Part shown: positions 1 to 10,200 of the stretch, in pieces | Numbering within the stretch: position 1 is the first letter of the stretch | Layout of the letters: every line of letters starts with the position of its first letter | Source of the DNA: an uncultured Aquimarina sp. | GTDB taxonomy: Bacteria; Bacteroidota; Bacteroidia; Flavobacteriales; Flavobacteriaceae | Direction of reading: 5' to 3' | Assembly (NCBI GenBank): GCA_947496555.1 | Contig: CANMDH010000031.1 | Location: 1 to 64,000 of the forward strand | Length of the DNA: 64,000 nucleotides | The notes under the pieces: generated by a model | What the model was told of the DNA's origin: nothing | What the model saw: the letters and a program-made list of their open reading frames with translations, nothing else | Database searches by the model: none | Translations under genes and position numbers: made by a program

Positions 1-15
1 TTCGTTTGTCATGAT

Positions 16-58
16 TCTGTCTGAATAAAATTAATGATTAAAATTTAACTCAGACAGA
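16..58. repeat. Inverted repeat after the DUF1853 stop codon
   Basis: A perfect 9-bp inverted repeat (TCTGTCTGA at 16-24, TCAGACAGA at 50-58) encloses an AT-rich 25-nt loop. It begins 3 bases beyond the stop of the minus-strand DUF1853 gene. It could be a weak transcription terminator or the edge of a rearranged segment. No U-tract follows. A minus-strand ATG at 12-10 could open the next gene, but only four codons are visible. Confidence 0.4.
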
Positions 59-60
59 GT

Positions 61-534
61 TCAGTTTACAGCCTCTTCTTTCCTGTAAAGTAAGGGAAAT
101 TGGTGATTTTTTAGTTTTTCAACTTTACGAAGTAAAGAATCATTACGATTAGGACCAATCCATCGATCAAGCTCCATACTTATTTCTGGATCATACAGAT
201 AAAATTTATAAATCAATTCGATGTGAATAATTTTATCTTTAAATAGATCTTTTACGATAAAATCGAGTTCTCCAATAGTGACTTTATCCTTAAAAACCTG
301 AATATTATTCGAAATAAGATCATATCGTTTAGAATTTACAATACAATGTTCGAAGAAATGTTCGATACGTTTACCTAATACTTCATTATCGTGAATGTCA
401 ATTTTAGCCGTATTAATTTCAAAAGGAGGCTTTGATAATTCTTCAAAATTGAACAATGGTATTTTTAATAGGGATTCAACGAGTTTAAGAGATGTACTCT
501 GCAAAAAACCTAAATATTGATACTCCAAAGACAT
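61..534 (-). CDS. DUF1853 family protein, probably C-terminally truncated
   Basis: The 157-residue product carries features I associate with DUF1853: a GKRIEHFFEH segment, the GELDFIVKD motif near residue 88, an HIELIYKFYLYD stretch and WIGPNRNDSLLRKVEKL near the end. The family has no established function. As I recall, its members are usually about 270-300 residues, so this protein stops roughly halfway, just after the HQFPLLY segment. The frame beyond the stop closes again after nine codons, so simple readthrough would not restore a full protein. It lies 11 bases downstream of the hybrid kinase on the same strand and is probably co-transcribed. It is either a natural short form or a decayed copy. 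Family call fairly sure, truncation inferred. Confidence 0.7.
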   Translation of the reverse strand: MSLEYQYLGFLQSTSLKLVESLLKIPLFNFEELSKPPFEINTAKIDIHDNEVLGKRIEHFFEHCIVNSKRYDLISNNIQVFKDKVTIGELDFIVKDLFKDKIIHIELIYKFYLYDPEISMELDRWIGPNRNDSLLRKVEKLKNHQFPLLYRKEEAVN

Positions 535-545
535 TTTGAATAAGT

Positions 546-2612
546 TTATTGCGAAAAACTAGAGAAATACCTACCAATAATGGGCCTAAGAAGCTTACGG
601 TCTACTGGTTTAGAGACAAAATCATCACACCCGGCATCCAAAGCTTTTTGTATATCTTCTTCAGTAGAATATGCCGTCTGTGCAACAATAGGCAGTTTTG
701 GCCTCATTTTTTTTATCTTTTTGGTGGCGGTATATCCATCCATGATGGGCATTCTAATATCCATAAGAACGAGATCAATATTTTGATTGTTCTCACAGAT
801 GTTTACGGCTTCTTTGCCATTTTCGGCCCTATGAACCACAAATTTATACCCTTTCATTTTTAGTAGAATTGTTTTTAGAAACAAATAGTTAACATCTCCA
901 TCCTCAACAATTAGGATAACCTGTTTAATGGGGAATTTTTGTGAGGCATCCGTATCTATATTCGTATCATGTTTACTTGGGTCAAAAATAGGGTGATGGG
1001 GGACGGTTAATGTAAATGTAGAACCTTTACCTGGGGTTGAAGTGAATGATATAGTTCCGCTAAGCAATTCGGCATTTTTTTGAGCAATTGATAGCCCTAA
1101 ACCAAGACCATCGTAGCTTTTGGTTACTTCTTTTTCAGACTGAGAAAAATTGCGGAATATAATTTCTTGATCCTTTTGATTGATTCCTATTCCTGTATCT
1201 CTTACAGAAATGACAAGTTTATCAGCTGTTATTTCACTAGAAATTTCGACGAGGCCCTTTTTCGTAAACTTTATTGCATTGTCAATTAGGTTCACCAAGA
1301 TTTTCTCGATTTTTGATTTGTCCATTAATATACTACCCTCTTCCTCGGTAAGTTTGTTGTCGAGGTGGAGAGTAATTTTTTTATTAATTGCTTTGCTTTG
1401 AAATTGAGAAAATAACGTTAAGAGTAACTTATTAAAATCTACTTCTGCGAGCTGCAATTCTACCTGGTTGGTTTGTAACCTTGATATTTCTATGATATCA
1501 TCTATAATATTAATCAATTGATGGCTACTGTCTATGATAATCTTGGTATATTCTTTTTGCTTCTCGGAGGTTATTTGTGGGTCATTAAGTAATTCAGAAA
1601 AACCAATGATACCGTTCATGGGGGTTCTTACTTCGTGGGAGATGTTATGGATAAATGCGGTTTTTAGTTTGTTGCTTTCTTCGGCCAATTCTTTGGCAAC
1701 GATCAATTCTTTGGTTTTTTGCTTAATTATATATTTTAAATATCTATTAAGTAAAAGAATAACGATCATTAATAGTAAAATGATTACCGTAAAATTTATC
1801 CAAAAGCTTGCCTTTTTATAGAAAGGTACCACCTCATAGTATAACCAATTTTCAAAAAGAGTCTTTTTCTCCGCGTCATCGACATTACGGGTGGCTTTTG
1901 ACATAATTTGATTGAGAACAAGGTTGCTTTTTTGAACTGCAATACTGGGCGAGTAGCTATATTTAGTTTCTGAGACGATAACAAGATTATCAAGATTCTC
2001 CGTTTTTATAAGATAATTAGAAACCGCTTTGGGGCCTATGTATGCGTGATATTTACCATTACTAACCTCTTTTAAACAGGTTAAATCATCAATTTCTGTA
2101 ATTATATTGAGGCCTTCTTCTTTTTCCTTTAGAATTTCATGGATGGCATAGTCTTTAGGAACTGTTACTGTCTTATCATAAAAGTTCTTTAGTTTTGAAC
2201 CATAAAAAGTATCTTTTTGAGTTACAATGGCGTGATTAGATTTAAAAAGTTGAGAATAAAAATTGAGATAAGAGTTCCTGGATGAGGTTTGTTGTATTTC
2301 AAGAATAATATCAATTTTCTTGTTTTTTGCATCATTCATTAACTGTTCCCAGTTTGTATAAATTTTTCTTTGAAACGTATATTCGATTTTATTCTCGATT
2401 AGTTTAAGATGATCGATAAGAATACCATCTATTTTTTCATTTTCATTAATAAATTGATACGGCGCATAATACGGGAAAAGAGCGACAGTGAGGCTATCAT
2501 TGTCTTTTAACCATTCTTTTTCCCTTTCGGAAAGAATCTCAGTTTTAGAGCAAGAAAAACAGCCTATCAAAATTAAAATCGATAGGGAAATATATAGCAA
2601 CTTTTTTGACAT
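546..2612 (-). CDS. Hybrid sensor histidine kinase/response regulator with periplasmic SBP_bac_3 domain
   Basis: This 688-residue membrane kinase probably senses a small solute. It has a lipoprotein-like N-terminus (LIGC, Cys18), a bacterial extracellular solute-binding (SBP_bac_3) domain at about 30-262, and a transmembrane helix at about 271-290. The HisKA domain has its phosphoacceptor at His326 in HNISHEVRTP. The HATPase domain shows N-box Asn445, DTGIGI at 472-477 and GLGLGL at 502-507. The C-terminal receiver has phosphoacceptor Asp618 (LVLMDIRMP) and conserved Lys668. No DNA-binding output domain is present, so it probably passes phosphate to another protein. The short DUF1853 gene follows 11 bases downstream. 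The BvgS-like arrangement is clear, while the ligand and target are unknown. Confidence 0.93.
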   Translation of the reverse strand: MSKKLLYISLSILILIGCFSCSKTEILSEREKEWLKDNDSLTVALFPYYAPYQFINENEKIDGILIDHLKLIENKIEYTFQRKIYTNWEQLMNDAKNKKIDIILEIQQTSSRNSYLNFYSQLFKSNHAIVTQKDTFYGSKLKNFYDKTVTVPKDYAIHEILKEKEEGLNIITEIDDLTCLKEVSNGKYHAYIGPKAVSNYLIKTENLDNLVIVSETKYSYSPSIAVQKSNLVLNQIMSKATRNVDDAEKKTLFENWLYYEVVPFYKKASFWINFTVIILLLMIVILLLNRYLKYIIKQKTKELIVAKELAEESNKLKTAFIHNISHEVRTPMNGIIGFSELLNDPQITSEKQKEYTKIIIDSSHQLINIIDDIIEISRLQTNQVELQLAEVDFNKLLLTLFSQFQSKAINKKITLHLDNKLTEEEGSILMDKSKIEKILVNLIDNAIKFTKKGLVEISSEITADKLVISVRDTGIGINQKDQEIIFRNFSQSEKEVTKSYDGLGLGLSIAQKNAELLSGTISFTSTPGKGSTFTLTVPHHPIFDPSKHDTNIDTDASQKFPIKQVILIVEDGDVNYLFLKTILLKMKGYKFVVHRAENGKEAVNICENNQNIDLVLMDIRMPIMDGYTATKKIKKMRPKLPIVAQTAYSTEEDIQKALDAGCDDFVSKPVDRKLLRPIIGRYFSSFSQ

Positions 2613-2729
2613 AGTCTTAAACTAAATGTCCCTTACTTTTTCTTTCTCTTATAATAAAGATACTATAATAGTAACACTTTTAAAAGCGTAAGCTATAGAA
2701 AATAATTAGCGAGTATATAATAGGGTAAA

Positions 2730-3740
2730 TTATTTTGTGATCTCATTGCCATCGGGATATAGCGCAAATCTTCCTTTTGAGGTATTGTGTACATGATCAT
2801 AACTTGGCCATGGCCATCCCCCAAATTCGGTTTGTTGATATTCATGAATAGCTTCTCTGATCTCTATTTGGCTGTTCATTACAAAAGGTCCATGTTTAAC
2901 TACAGGCTCATTAATGGGTTTGCCTTGTAGCATTAATAAATGAGCTTCGGTATTGCTATTTGAGATCTCAAATTCTTCATTTGCTTTAAGAATTATCTCA
3001 TGATTTACCGGGATTGTGTACTCTTCTGCATTAATCTCACTTCCCTTAAAGAAGTACAGGGATCTATTAACATCTTCTGAGGCCTTTGGAAACGTATAGG
3101 TAGCATTTGGATCCATCTTTATGATCCAAATATTAACTTCATTTTCAGGATGAGAAGCCCATGAATCTGGAGCTGGATCTTGTGCGGTTTTGTCCTCTAA
3201 TTTTCCGGCAATTAAAGTTATTTCAATGGTATTTTGATACGCATCTTCAAAGGATAACATCGAAATTTCTTCATGCCATAGCATTTTAAAATGTGGAGAT
3301 ACCATTTTTTTATTTTTCGGAAGATTAAGCCAGATCTGGAAAAGGAGAAACGGGTTTTCTTTTTCGGTATTTAATAACGGGAACATTTCTGAATGCTGCA
3401 CCCCTTTACCGGCAGTCATCCACTGTACGTCACCATTTCCAAAACGCCCGGCCGCGCCCAAAGAGTCTGAATGATCCACCAAACCTTTTTGAGCTATAGT
3501 AATTGTTTCAAAACCTCGATGTGGATGTGCCGGAAACCCAGGCACTTTGGTGCCATGATACATACGCCAACCATCCTTTAAGGTAAAATCCTGACCAAGA
3601 TTTCGTCCTTCTAGTGAGGCATCAGGTCCTAATTCACCATTTCCATTTGGATAGTGATCTTCATGATAAGCACAAAACAAAAAAGGATCACTTGTTTCCC
3701 AAGGAAACCCAAGGGGTTTTATTTTAATAATTGCAGTCAT
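2730..3740 (-). CDS. Pirin family protein (cupin)
   Basis: The 336-residue cytosolic cupin protein matches pirin/quercetin 2,3-dioxygenase-like proteins. The N-terminal cupin contains the family metal-ligand pattern: His72 and His74 in HPHRGFET, His116 and Glu118 in GVQHSEMF. The GDVQWMTAGKG segment typical of pirins lies between them. A C-terminal pirin domain follows from about residue 190. Bacterial pirins act variously as quercetinases or regulatory partners, and the sequence does not decide which. It is slightly longer than the usual 230-300 residues. The DUF3291 gene ends 20 bases upstream on the same strand, so the two probably form an operon. Confidence 0.92.
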   Translation of the reverse strand: MTAIIKIKPLGFPWETSDPFLFCAYHEDHYPNGNGELGPDASLEGRNLGQDFTLKDGWRMYHGTKVPGFPAHPHRGFETITIAQKGLVDHSDSLGAAGRFGNGDVQWMTAGKGVQHSEMFPLLNTEKENPFLLFQIWLNLPKNKKMVSPHFKMLWHEEISMLSFEDAYQNTIEITLIAGKLEDKTAQDPAPDSWASHPENEVNIWIIKMDPNATYTFPKASEDVNRSLYFFKGSEINAEEYTIPVNHEIILKANEEFEISNSNTEAHLLMLQGKPINEPVVKHGPFVMNSQIEIREAIHEYQQTEFGGWPWPSYDHVHNTSKGRFALYPDGNEITK

Positions 3741-3760
3741 GATCTATGAGTTTGGAAGTT

Positions 3761-4225
3761 TTATCGTTTAGCTTCATATTCATTTAAATCTTCAATAGTA
3801 AATCTACTTTTAAAAGTGAAGGCATAAGGAGTTTCTCCATGTTGTCTTATATGCTGTAGTCGTTCTTTTGCTTCTTCTGGCGATGGGTGATGTCCCTTTT
3901 GCACAAACCAAAAAGCCATATGCATCTGCTTCATGTTATGAAACCATTCTTTTTTACGTTTTAAGATCTCTACATGGGCTGTTTTGTAGGTAAAATCAAA
4001 TAGGGTATCGATGTCTTTCCAGACCGACATATTGATAATCAAAAAATCATATTCAAAAACCCGTATGGCAGTGGCATTTCCTTCTTCATCTTTAAGTCTC
4101 CATACAAAACCAGGGCTGTTTTCTGCAAGAGCATTGATACGATCTAGATTATTTACAAAATCGGCCATCACTGGATCATTGATTGGAGCGACCATTTCGG
4201 CAATATTTACTTGAGCTAAGTGCAT
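3761..4225 (-). CDS. DUF3291 domain-containing protein
   Basis: This 154-residue protein starts MHLAQVNIAEM and contains NSPGFVWRL, an SVWKDIDTLFDF segment and the HMAFWFVQKGHHPSPEEAKERL block characteristic of DUF3291. The family has a dimeric alpha/beta-barrel (monooxygenase-like) fold, often annotated as ABM-like, with no proven reaction. No signal peptide is seen, so it should be cytosolic. It sits 20 bases upstream of the pirin gene on the same strand, and the pairing suggests a shared redox or detoxification role, which is inference. Confidence 0.85.
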   Translation of the reverse strand: MHLAQVNIAEMVAPINDPVMADFVNNLDRINALAENSPGFVWRLKDEEGNATAIRVFEYDFLIINMSVWKDIDTLFDFTYKTAHVEILKRKKEWFHNMKQMHMAFWFVQKGHHPSPEEAKERLQHIRQHGETPYAFTFKSRFTIEDLNEYEAKR

Positions 4226-4259
4226 ATGTTATAGTGTTGGTTATTATCTAAGTGATTTG

Positions 4260-5639
4260 TTAGTTTCCCGCTGCATTCTGAGCAATTTCATTTAGTTTTA
4301 TGTCAATAGTTTCTTTAGAAATCCATTTCCCACGTACCATCACACCAAAAATTTGTTTTAAAGTTTTACTATTTTCTAAAGGATTTGCATCCAAAAGAAC
4401 CATATCAGCATCCAAGCCCTCTTTAATTTGCCCAAAAGTATTTTCTTTTTCAAAGAACTTGGCGGGATTAATTGTTCCCGACTGTATTATCTGTAAAGGG
4501 GTTAATCCCGCAGTAATCATACCATCAATTTCATGGTGAATCGAAAATCCAGGAACGTTAAACAGTTGGGGTGCATCAGATCCCAAGAGTATTCTACCTC
4601 CATTTTCCTGAAGTCTTTTCAAAAGTTTCCTTCGTATTAAATTAAATTGATTCCACTGTGCTTCATTAAAATTTGGATTTTGTTCGGTATACTGCGCCTT
4701 CCTTTCTTTCCAATTTTGGAGGGTAGAAGCAGGCATATATTTCATTTCAGGTTGTTGTAATAATTCTTCTGCAGAAATAGGGGCAAACCATCGTTCGAAT
4801 AAACTTTGTGTAGGTACAATCCAGACTTGATTTTGATTGGCTAATTCTACTAACTCGTCTATTTTAGATTCATCTGCTAGCAAAGTGAAATTATAGCCAA
4901 AAAAACCATTGTCGTTTGGATTCACATTTTGAGAAGTAGGAACTAAACCTTCTAGAAAACCATCAATATGATCAATAGAAGCATATTTATTCTCTAAAGC
5001 ATGTCTAATACCAACATCTACAGGAACGTGGCCGGCAAAATTGATACCTACTTCATTGGCGGTTTTAACTAACTGATCAAATACCTCTAGTTTAATCCCT
5101 GGATGAATTTTTAGGAAATCATATCCGTCTTTTTGATAAGCAATCACTTTGGATGTTGCTTCTTCTTTCGAAGTTATAGAGTTTCCGTTTAGAGACGGAC
5201 TCGATGTAAAAATTCGCGGACTTAGAATCTCATTTTTTATAGCTTTATCACGTAATTCAAGATGGGAAGGATGCCCCAGCATTCCTCTAATGGTAGTGAT
5301 TCCATTGGAAAGATATAAGAACAACACTTCTTCAATACGTTCTTTACTCGTTGAAGGCTGCGGAATGTGTGCATGCATTTCTGCTAAACCGGGAATTAGA
5401 AACTTGCCTTCGGCATTAATCACCTGAGCATAGCTGTCCGGGTTTTCTACCATTGCCAAAATGCTTTTGATTTTTCCATCTGCAATTACTACTTGCTGTT
5501 TATTTTGAATGGATCCGTCGATTACATCAATAATAGTAACATTTGTAATAAGTATATCAGTATTATTTTGTGGTTTCTCTGGTGATTGCGCGCAGGCCAT
5601 CAGAGATAGTATTGATAGGATGAAAAGACAATTTTTCAT
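4260..5639 (-). CDS. Amidohydrolase family lipoprotein (imidazolonepropionase-like)
   Basis: The 459-residue metal-dependent hydrolase has a lipobox (LMAC, Cys16). The split beta-sandwich/TIM-barrel plan of the amidohydrolase superfamily shows the strand-1 HxH (His89, His91 in EMHAHIPQP), FAGHVPVDVG and IDHIDG carrying later His ligands, and the GSDAPQLF segment with the catalytic Asp. The C-terminus has the usual ADMVLLDANPLEN sandwich strand. Members hydrolyse cyclic amides or dipeptides; this substrate is unknown. It lies 12 bases downstream of a second amidohydrolase, so the two are surely co-transcribed, and a third lies upstream. Envelope location is inferred from the lipobox. Confidence 0.9.
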   Translation of the reverse strand: MKNCLFILSILSLMACAQSPEKPQNNTDILITNVTIIDVIDGSIQNKQQVVIADGKIKSILAMVENPDSYAQVINAEGKFLIPGLAEMHAHIPQPSTSKERIEEVLFLYLSNGITTIRGMLGHPSHLELRDKAIKNEILSPRIFTSSPSLNGNSITSKEEATSKVIAYQKDGYDFLKIHPGIKLEVFDQLVKTANEVGINFAGHVPVDVGIRHALENKYASIDHIDGFLEGLVPTSQNVNPNDNGFFGYNFTLLADESKIDELVELANQNQVWIVPTQSLFERWFAPISAEELLQQPEMKYMPASTLQNWKERKAQYTEQNPNFNEAQWNQFNLIRRKLLKRLQENGGRILLGSDAPQLFNVPGFSIHHEIDGMITAGLTPLQIIQSGTINPAKFFEKENTFGQIKEGLDADMVLLDANPLENSKTLKQIFGVMVRGKWISKETIDIKLNEIAQNAAGN

Positions 5640-5651
5640 TTTACAGTGGTT

Positions 5652-7073
5652 TTAATTGTTATTGGTAAAGCACTCGAGACAATCATATTGCTTTGCAATT
5701 TCTTTAGGATCGTATATCTGATCCCCCTTGATTACCCGATAAATATCACGTGTGTTTCTAATGTTTTCTAAAGGATTACTATTTAGAATTACCAGGTCAG
5801 ATATTTTATTTATTTTGATAGTGCCTACTTCTTTATCTTTTTTTAAGTATCTGGATCCATTAAATGATGAGGTACGAAGGGCTTCAATCGGAGTAAGTCC
5901 GACATCTACCAAAGCCTCTAATTCTTGATGTAAGGATATCCCCGAATAAGTATATGAGTTATAAGCACCGCTATCTGATCCGGCCAATAACTTCACATTG
6001 GCGTCATTCAAAGATTTAGCCAAATTTTTAAAGAAAGTGTTTAGTTCTTTTCTTGATTCCCGAGCTTCTGGAGAAGCATTAAGGCCTCTTTTAATTCTTC
6101 CTTGGTATGTTTTGATAATTCCTTTTCCAATGATTTTAAGGTAGGGGTCATTGGTGTGATCAACTTCATCAAGATAACTTAATACATTTCCAATGTGTAA
6201 CGTAGGAACGACATAGGTGTTATTATTTTTAAGTAATTGAAATGTTTGCTGAGCATTAGTAGCATTATAAGAAGCGATCAATTGATCCATAGAGTTCCAG
6301 AAACCTAATTCTTTATTGATGATTGCCCGAGTAATTTCTTTTTCTTCAGAAGAACAGCCTTTAAGTATGTAATACAAATGCTCTATAGCCCCAATACCCG
6401 AAGTTACTGCTTCATTCAGTTCTATTGTAAAAGGCATATGACCTGAAGAAATCATACCTCTTGCTTTGGATTGTTTCAGGATTTCGAGATAATTTTCCCT
6501 GGAAATTTGACTATCGTATATCTTTACAAAATCTGACGGTATCTTTTCTAAGGAGTCTAATGCCTTCGTGACATCTTGCTTAGATTCTACCACCAATGAA
6601 CCAGCCCAGGTTGCCTGATCTCCGTCTAGTTTGGGACCAGAAGTATAGATCGTTGGGCCTATCAACATGTTTTTCTCAATTTCTTTTCTCCATTGCAATA
6701 TTTCATTGGTAAGATCTCCGCCCGCATCTCTTACTGTAGTGATACCATTGGCAATAAAGAGAGGTAGTAAATCTCTATTTTCTTTAATTAACGAATCACC
6801 TCCTCTTAGATGAATATGATTATCCCAGAATCCCGGAAGTAAGAATTTATCAGTTCCATCGATATGATGTTTTGAGCTAAAATTTACCAGGCTATCCGGA
6901 GTATTAATTTTTACAATCTGTCCATCTTGGATGCAAATAGTTTTATTATTAACACTACCATTTTCAATATTGATTAGGTTAATATTGGAAATCACCAGGT
7001 CATACCTTGTTTTTCCTTTTTCAGAACAACCAAAAAAGAAAATGATACCAAGGATGAAAATAAAAGATCTCAT
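5652..7073 (-). CDS. Amidohydrolase family lipoprotein
   Basis: The 473-residue protein is a paralogue-like neighbour of the downstream amidohydrolase. It has a lipobox (FFGC, Cys16), an HxH metal site (His86, His88 in DNHIHLRGG), SSGHMPF and AIEHLYY segments with further candidate His ligands, and LLAGSDSGAYN with the catalytic Asp. The NKISDLVILNSNPLEN strand closes the beta-sandwich domain. The C-terminus carries YDCLECF, a Cys pair of unknown meaning. Probably a periplasmic or membrane-anchored metallohydrolase acting on amides, lactams or dipeptides. Substrate not predictable. Confidence 0.9.
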   Translation of the reverse strand: MRSFIFILGIIFFFGCSEKGKTRYDLVISNINLINIENGSVNNKTICIQDGQIVKINTPDSLVNFSSKHHIDGTDKFLLPGFWDNHIHLRGGDSLIKENRDLLPLFIANGITTVRDAGGDLTNEILQWRKEIEKNMLIGPTIYTSGPKLDGDQATWAGSLVVESKQDVTKALDSLEKIPSDFVKIYDSQISRENYLEILKQSKARGMISSGHMPFTIELNEAVTSGIGAIEHLYYILKGCSSEEKEITRAIINKELGFWNSMDQLIASYNATNAQQTFQLLKNNNTYVVPTLHIGNVLSYLDEVDHTNDPYLKIIGKGIIKTYQGRIKRGLNASPEARESRKELNTFFKNLAKSLNDANVKLLAGSDSGAYNSYTYSGISLHQELEALVDVGLTPIEALRTSSFNGSRYLKKDKEVGTIKINKISDLVILNSNPLENIRNTRDIYRVIKGDQIYDPKEIAKQYDCLECFTNNN

Positions 7074-7205
7074 ACAGTTAATTTATTTTGTCTTGAACTT
7101 ATTGTTATCTACATCTTTGATAAACTTGATCAGTCCTTCAAAAAAGAATACGAGATAGCATACATTTCTCATAATGTAAATTTTTGGATTGAAAATATAG
7201 CAATA

Positions 7206-7234
7206 AACCCCAATGATTTAAAATCATTAGGGTT
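7206..7234 (-). terminator. Hairpin after the TolB-like/amidohydrolase gene
   Basis: A compact inverted repeat (arms around CCCCAATGA and TCATTAGGG, A/T-rich loop) lies 10 bases past the minus-strand stop at 7245. Its position suggests transcript termination or 3' end stabilisation. The U-tract is weak, so confidence is limited. Confidence 0.4.
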
Positions 7235-7244
7235 TAGAATGTCT

Positions 7245-10200
7245 TTAATTATGTCCAATATGACAGCCACAACCCGGTCGCATAAAACTTTGAGATTCTT
7301 GGTGCCATGGAAATGCTTGACTATACTTATTATTCTCCCACCAGAATTTGGTTCTTTCTTTAGAAACATTGCCAATTTCATTCATGGTATCTGTATCATA
7401 TAATCTACCATTTACCATAGTATAGGTTACAGTTTCTGTATTTCTTATATTCTCTAAAGGATTTTTCTCTAGCACAATAAGATCAGCAAGTTTCCCTTCT
7501 TTTAAAGAGCCAATATCATTTCCTGCGCCTATATATTGTGCTCCATTAATAGTTGCTGCTTGTAAAGCTTCTATATTGGTCATTCCTCCTTGCTCAAACA
7601 TCCATAACTCCCAATGAGCTCCCAATCCTTGCAATTGACCATGAGCGCCCAGGTTCACTTTCACTCCTTGATCGGTTAAAGCTTTACAGGTTTTGGATAC
7701 CAAAATATGTCCGTTTTCATATTCTTCATCGGGCACCATAGTTCTATGTCGGGCACGGGCATCAACTATAGATCTTGGGGTATATTTCAGAAGTTTTTCA
7801 TTTTCCCAAACGTTATCATTTTGGTAGAAGTAATATTCACCATTCATTCCACCATAGTTCACAATAAGTGTAGGTGTGTATCCAGTTTTACTTGTTTTCC
7901 ATAATTCATTTACATCTTTATAAACGGGTGCTACAGGTATATTGTGCTCAATACCTGTATGGCCATCCATAATCATAGACATGTTGTGATAAAAAGTCGA
8001 TCCTCCTTCGGGAACGACATTAATTTGTAACTCACGAGCTGCCTGAATCACTTGTTGGCGCTGGTCTCTACGGGGTTGATTATAGCTCTTTACCGATTTG
8101 GCACCAAAAGCTTTAGTTCTTCGAATGGCAGATCGAGCATCATCCAGTTTATTCACCACAGCTTTAAAATCACCATCGGCTCCGTATAAAATAATTCCGG
8201 TAGAGTAGAGGCGTGGTCCCACCATGTTTCCGTTGTTGATCATTTCTGACATGGTAAAAATGGATTCGGTATTTGCAGAAGGATCATGTGCCGTTGTAAC
8301 ACCAAAAGCCAGATTGGCATACAACTGCCAGTGCTTTTGAGTAGTTAATCCATATCTAAAACCGCCGATGTGTGCATGAGCATCTACAATTCCGGGCATA
8401 ATCGTTTTGCCTGAAACATCATATACTTTTGCATCAGATGGAACCACTACTTCAGAGGCATTCCCCATTTTTTCGATGCGATTTCCATTAATAATAATAG
8501 TACCATTTTCGATCACCTGGTCTCCTTCCATAGTAATGATTCTGGCATTAGTGAATGCAATTTTACCTTTTGGAATATCGGTCTTGACTTTCAACTCTAT
8601 TTTTATTCCTTCGGAAGTCACTTCTCCTACTTTTTCTGGCGAACCTGGTAAGAACGTAAACTTGTCTTTTACATCATTAGCAAAATATTCATCTCCGAGT
8701 GTCCAAAATACTTTTTTACTGTCTTTGGACCAATGTAGATTGATTCCGGCATCTTTTGAAATTTGTGACACAGGAACCGATTTAGACTTATTATCCAAGT
8801 CAATTTCCTTACCGTTTAAGACCAAGGGGGCGATAAACGCCTTTTGTAAAATAGTAAAGGCGATCCATTTATTATCTGGACTTGGCACTAGTCGATTTGC
8901 GTATTTAGATTTGATGTGTGTCTTTTTATCTTTTCCATTAAGGTCTACTGAGGCTAGTTTTTTGGTCAATTCTCCAAAATAAGTACCTCCTGTTTGGTAG
9001 AATATACGTTTTCCATCTTTCGAGAATATGGGGTATTCTCCTTCATCGGTTACTTGTTTTTTATCTGCTCCTGAAGAAGACATAGTGTATATTCCGGTTT
9101 TTTTTGCAAAACTTAATCCTTGATCGCTATTTCCTCCTTCTTTTCTGAATGTGATCATAGATCCGGATGAATTGTATACTGGAGTTCGATAAATTCCTTT
9201 TTCTGAAGTAAGCTTGGTTGGAGTACCTCCCGAAAGGGATATTTTATTTACCGATCCCAGTTCTTCATCATTCCAGATTACGTAAATAATATTTTGCCCA
9301 TCAGGGGAAAAACTAGGTTCGAATTCAAAATACGCGGATTGAGTGGTTAAACGTTGTGGTTTCCCATCGGGCAGTGTCTTTTTCCAAAGTTGCCCCAAGG
9401 CGCTAAACACAACTGTTTTCCTATCTGGAGATGTAACTGCATTTCTAATTACTTTGGCAGTAAATTCTTCGGGCGCAACGGGTGAATTAAAATGCAAAGT
9501 TTCTGCAATCTTGATAGTAGCATCTACCGTAAATGGAATATTTGCTACCTCTTTAGTTTCTATATTGATTTTATTGATTTTTCCAGCAGTCCAGAAAACA
9601 ATCTCTTTGTTATTTGGCATCCAGCTGAAGTTTGGATACACTCCAAAAATAGCCCATGCTTCTTGCTGATCTTTGTTCAGTCCATCATAAATAGGCCATT
9701 CTTCACCCGTATTAAGATCATGGATATACAAAACTGATTTGGTACGTACTCTCTTAACAAATGCCAAAAGTTTACCGCCTCTAGATACCTGAGGTCTAGC
9801 TGCTCCACCAGGTCCACCCGTTATCGTTATAGTTTTTCCAGTCTCAAATTCATATCTTTTAATCACATAAATTTGTTTGTTAGGGTCTTTATTATATTGG
9901 AAAGAACCACCAGGATACATATCTTCACTATAATATAAATATTTGCCATCTGGAGATACATTCGGTTCATTTACGTCTTGTTGATCGTTTTTTCTCTTGG
10001 TTAATTGCAACCCTGATCCCCCAGTTATATGATATTGCCACATTTCTCCAGCTCCTAATGATCGCCGAGAAGTAAAATGTTTACGAGCGACCAAATAGTT
10101 TCCGTCTGGCATCCAGGTGGCATTGTTTAAAAGCCTGAACTTCTCTTTTGTGACTTGCTTGGCATTGCTACCATCAATATTCATTACCCAGACATTATCA

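Noticed and set aside
7169-7381. Small minus-strand ORF overlapping the end of the propeller/amidohydrolase gene
   Set aside because: It overlaps a well-supported coding region in another frame and shows no domain or signal.
8407-8982. 191-residue plus-strand ORF antisense to the propeller/amidohydrolase gene
   Set aside because: The opposite frame has clear catalytic motifs, while this one looks like a shadow with no recognisable domain.
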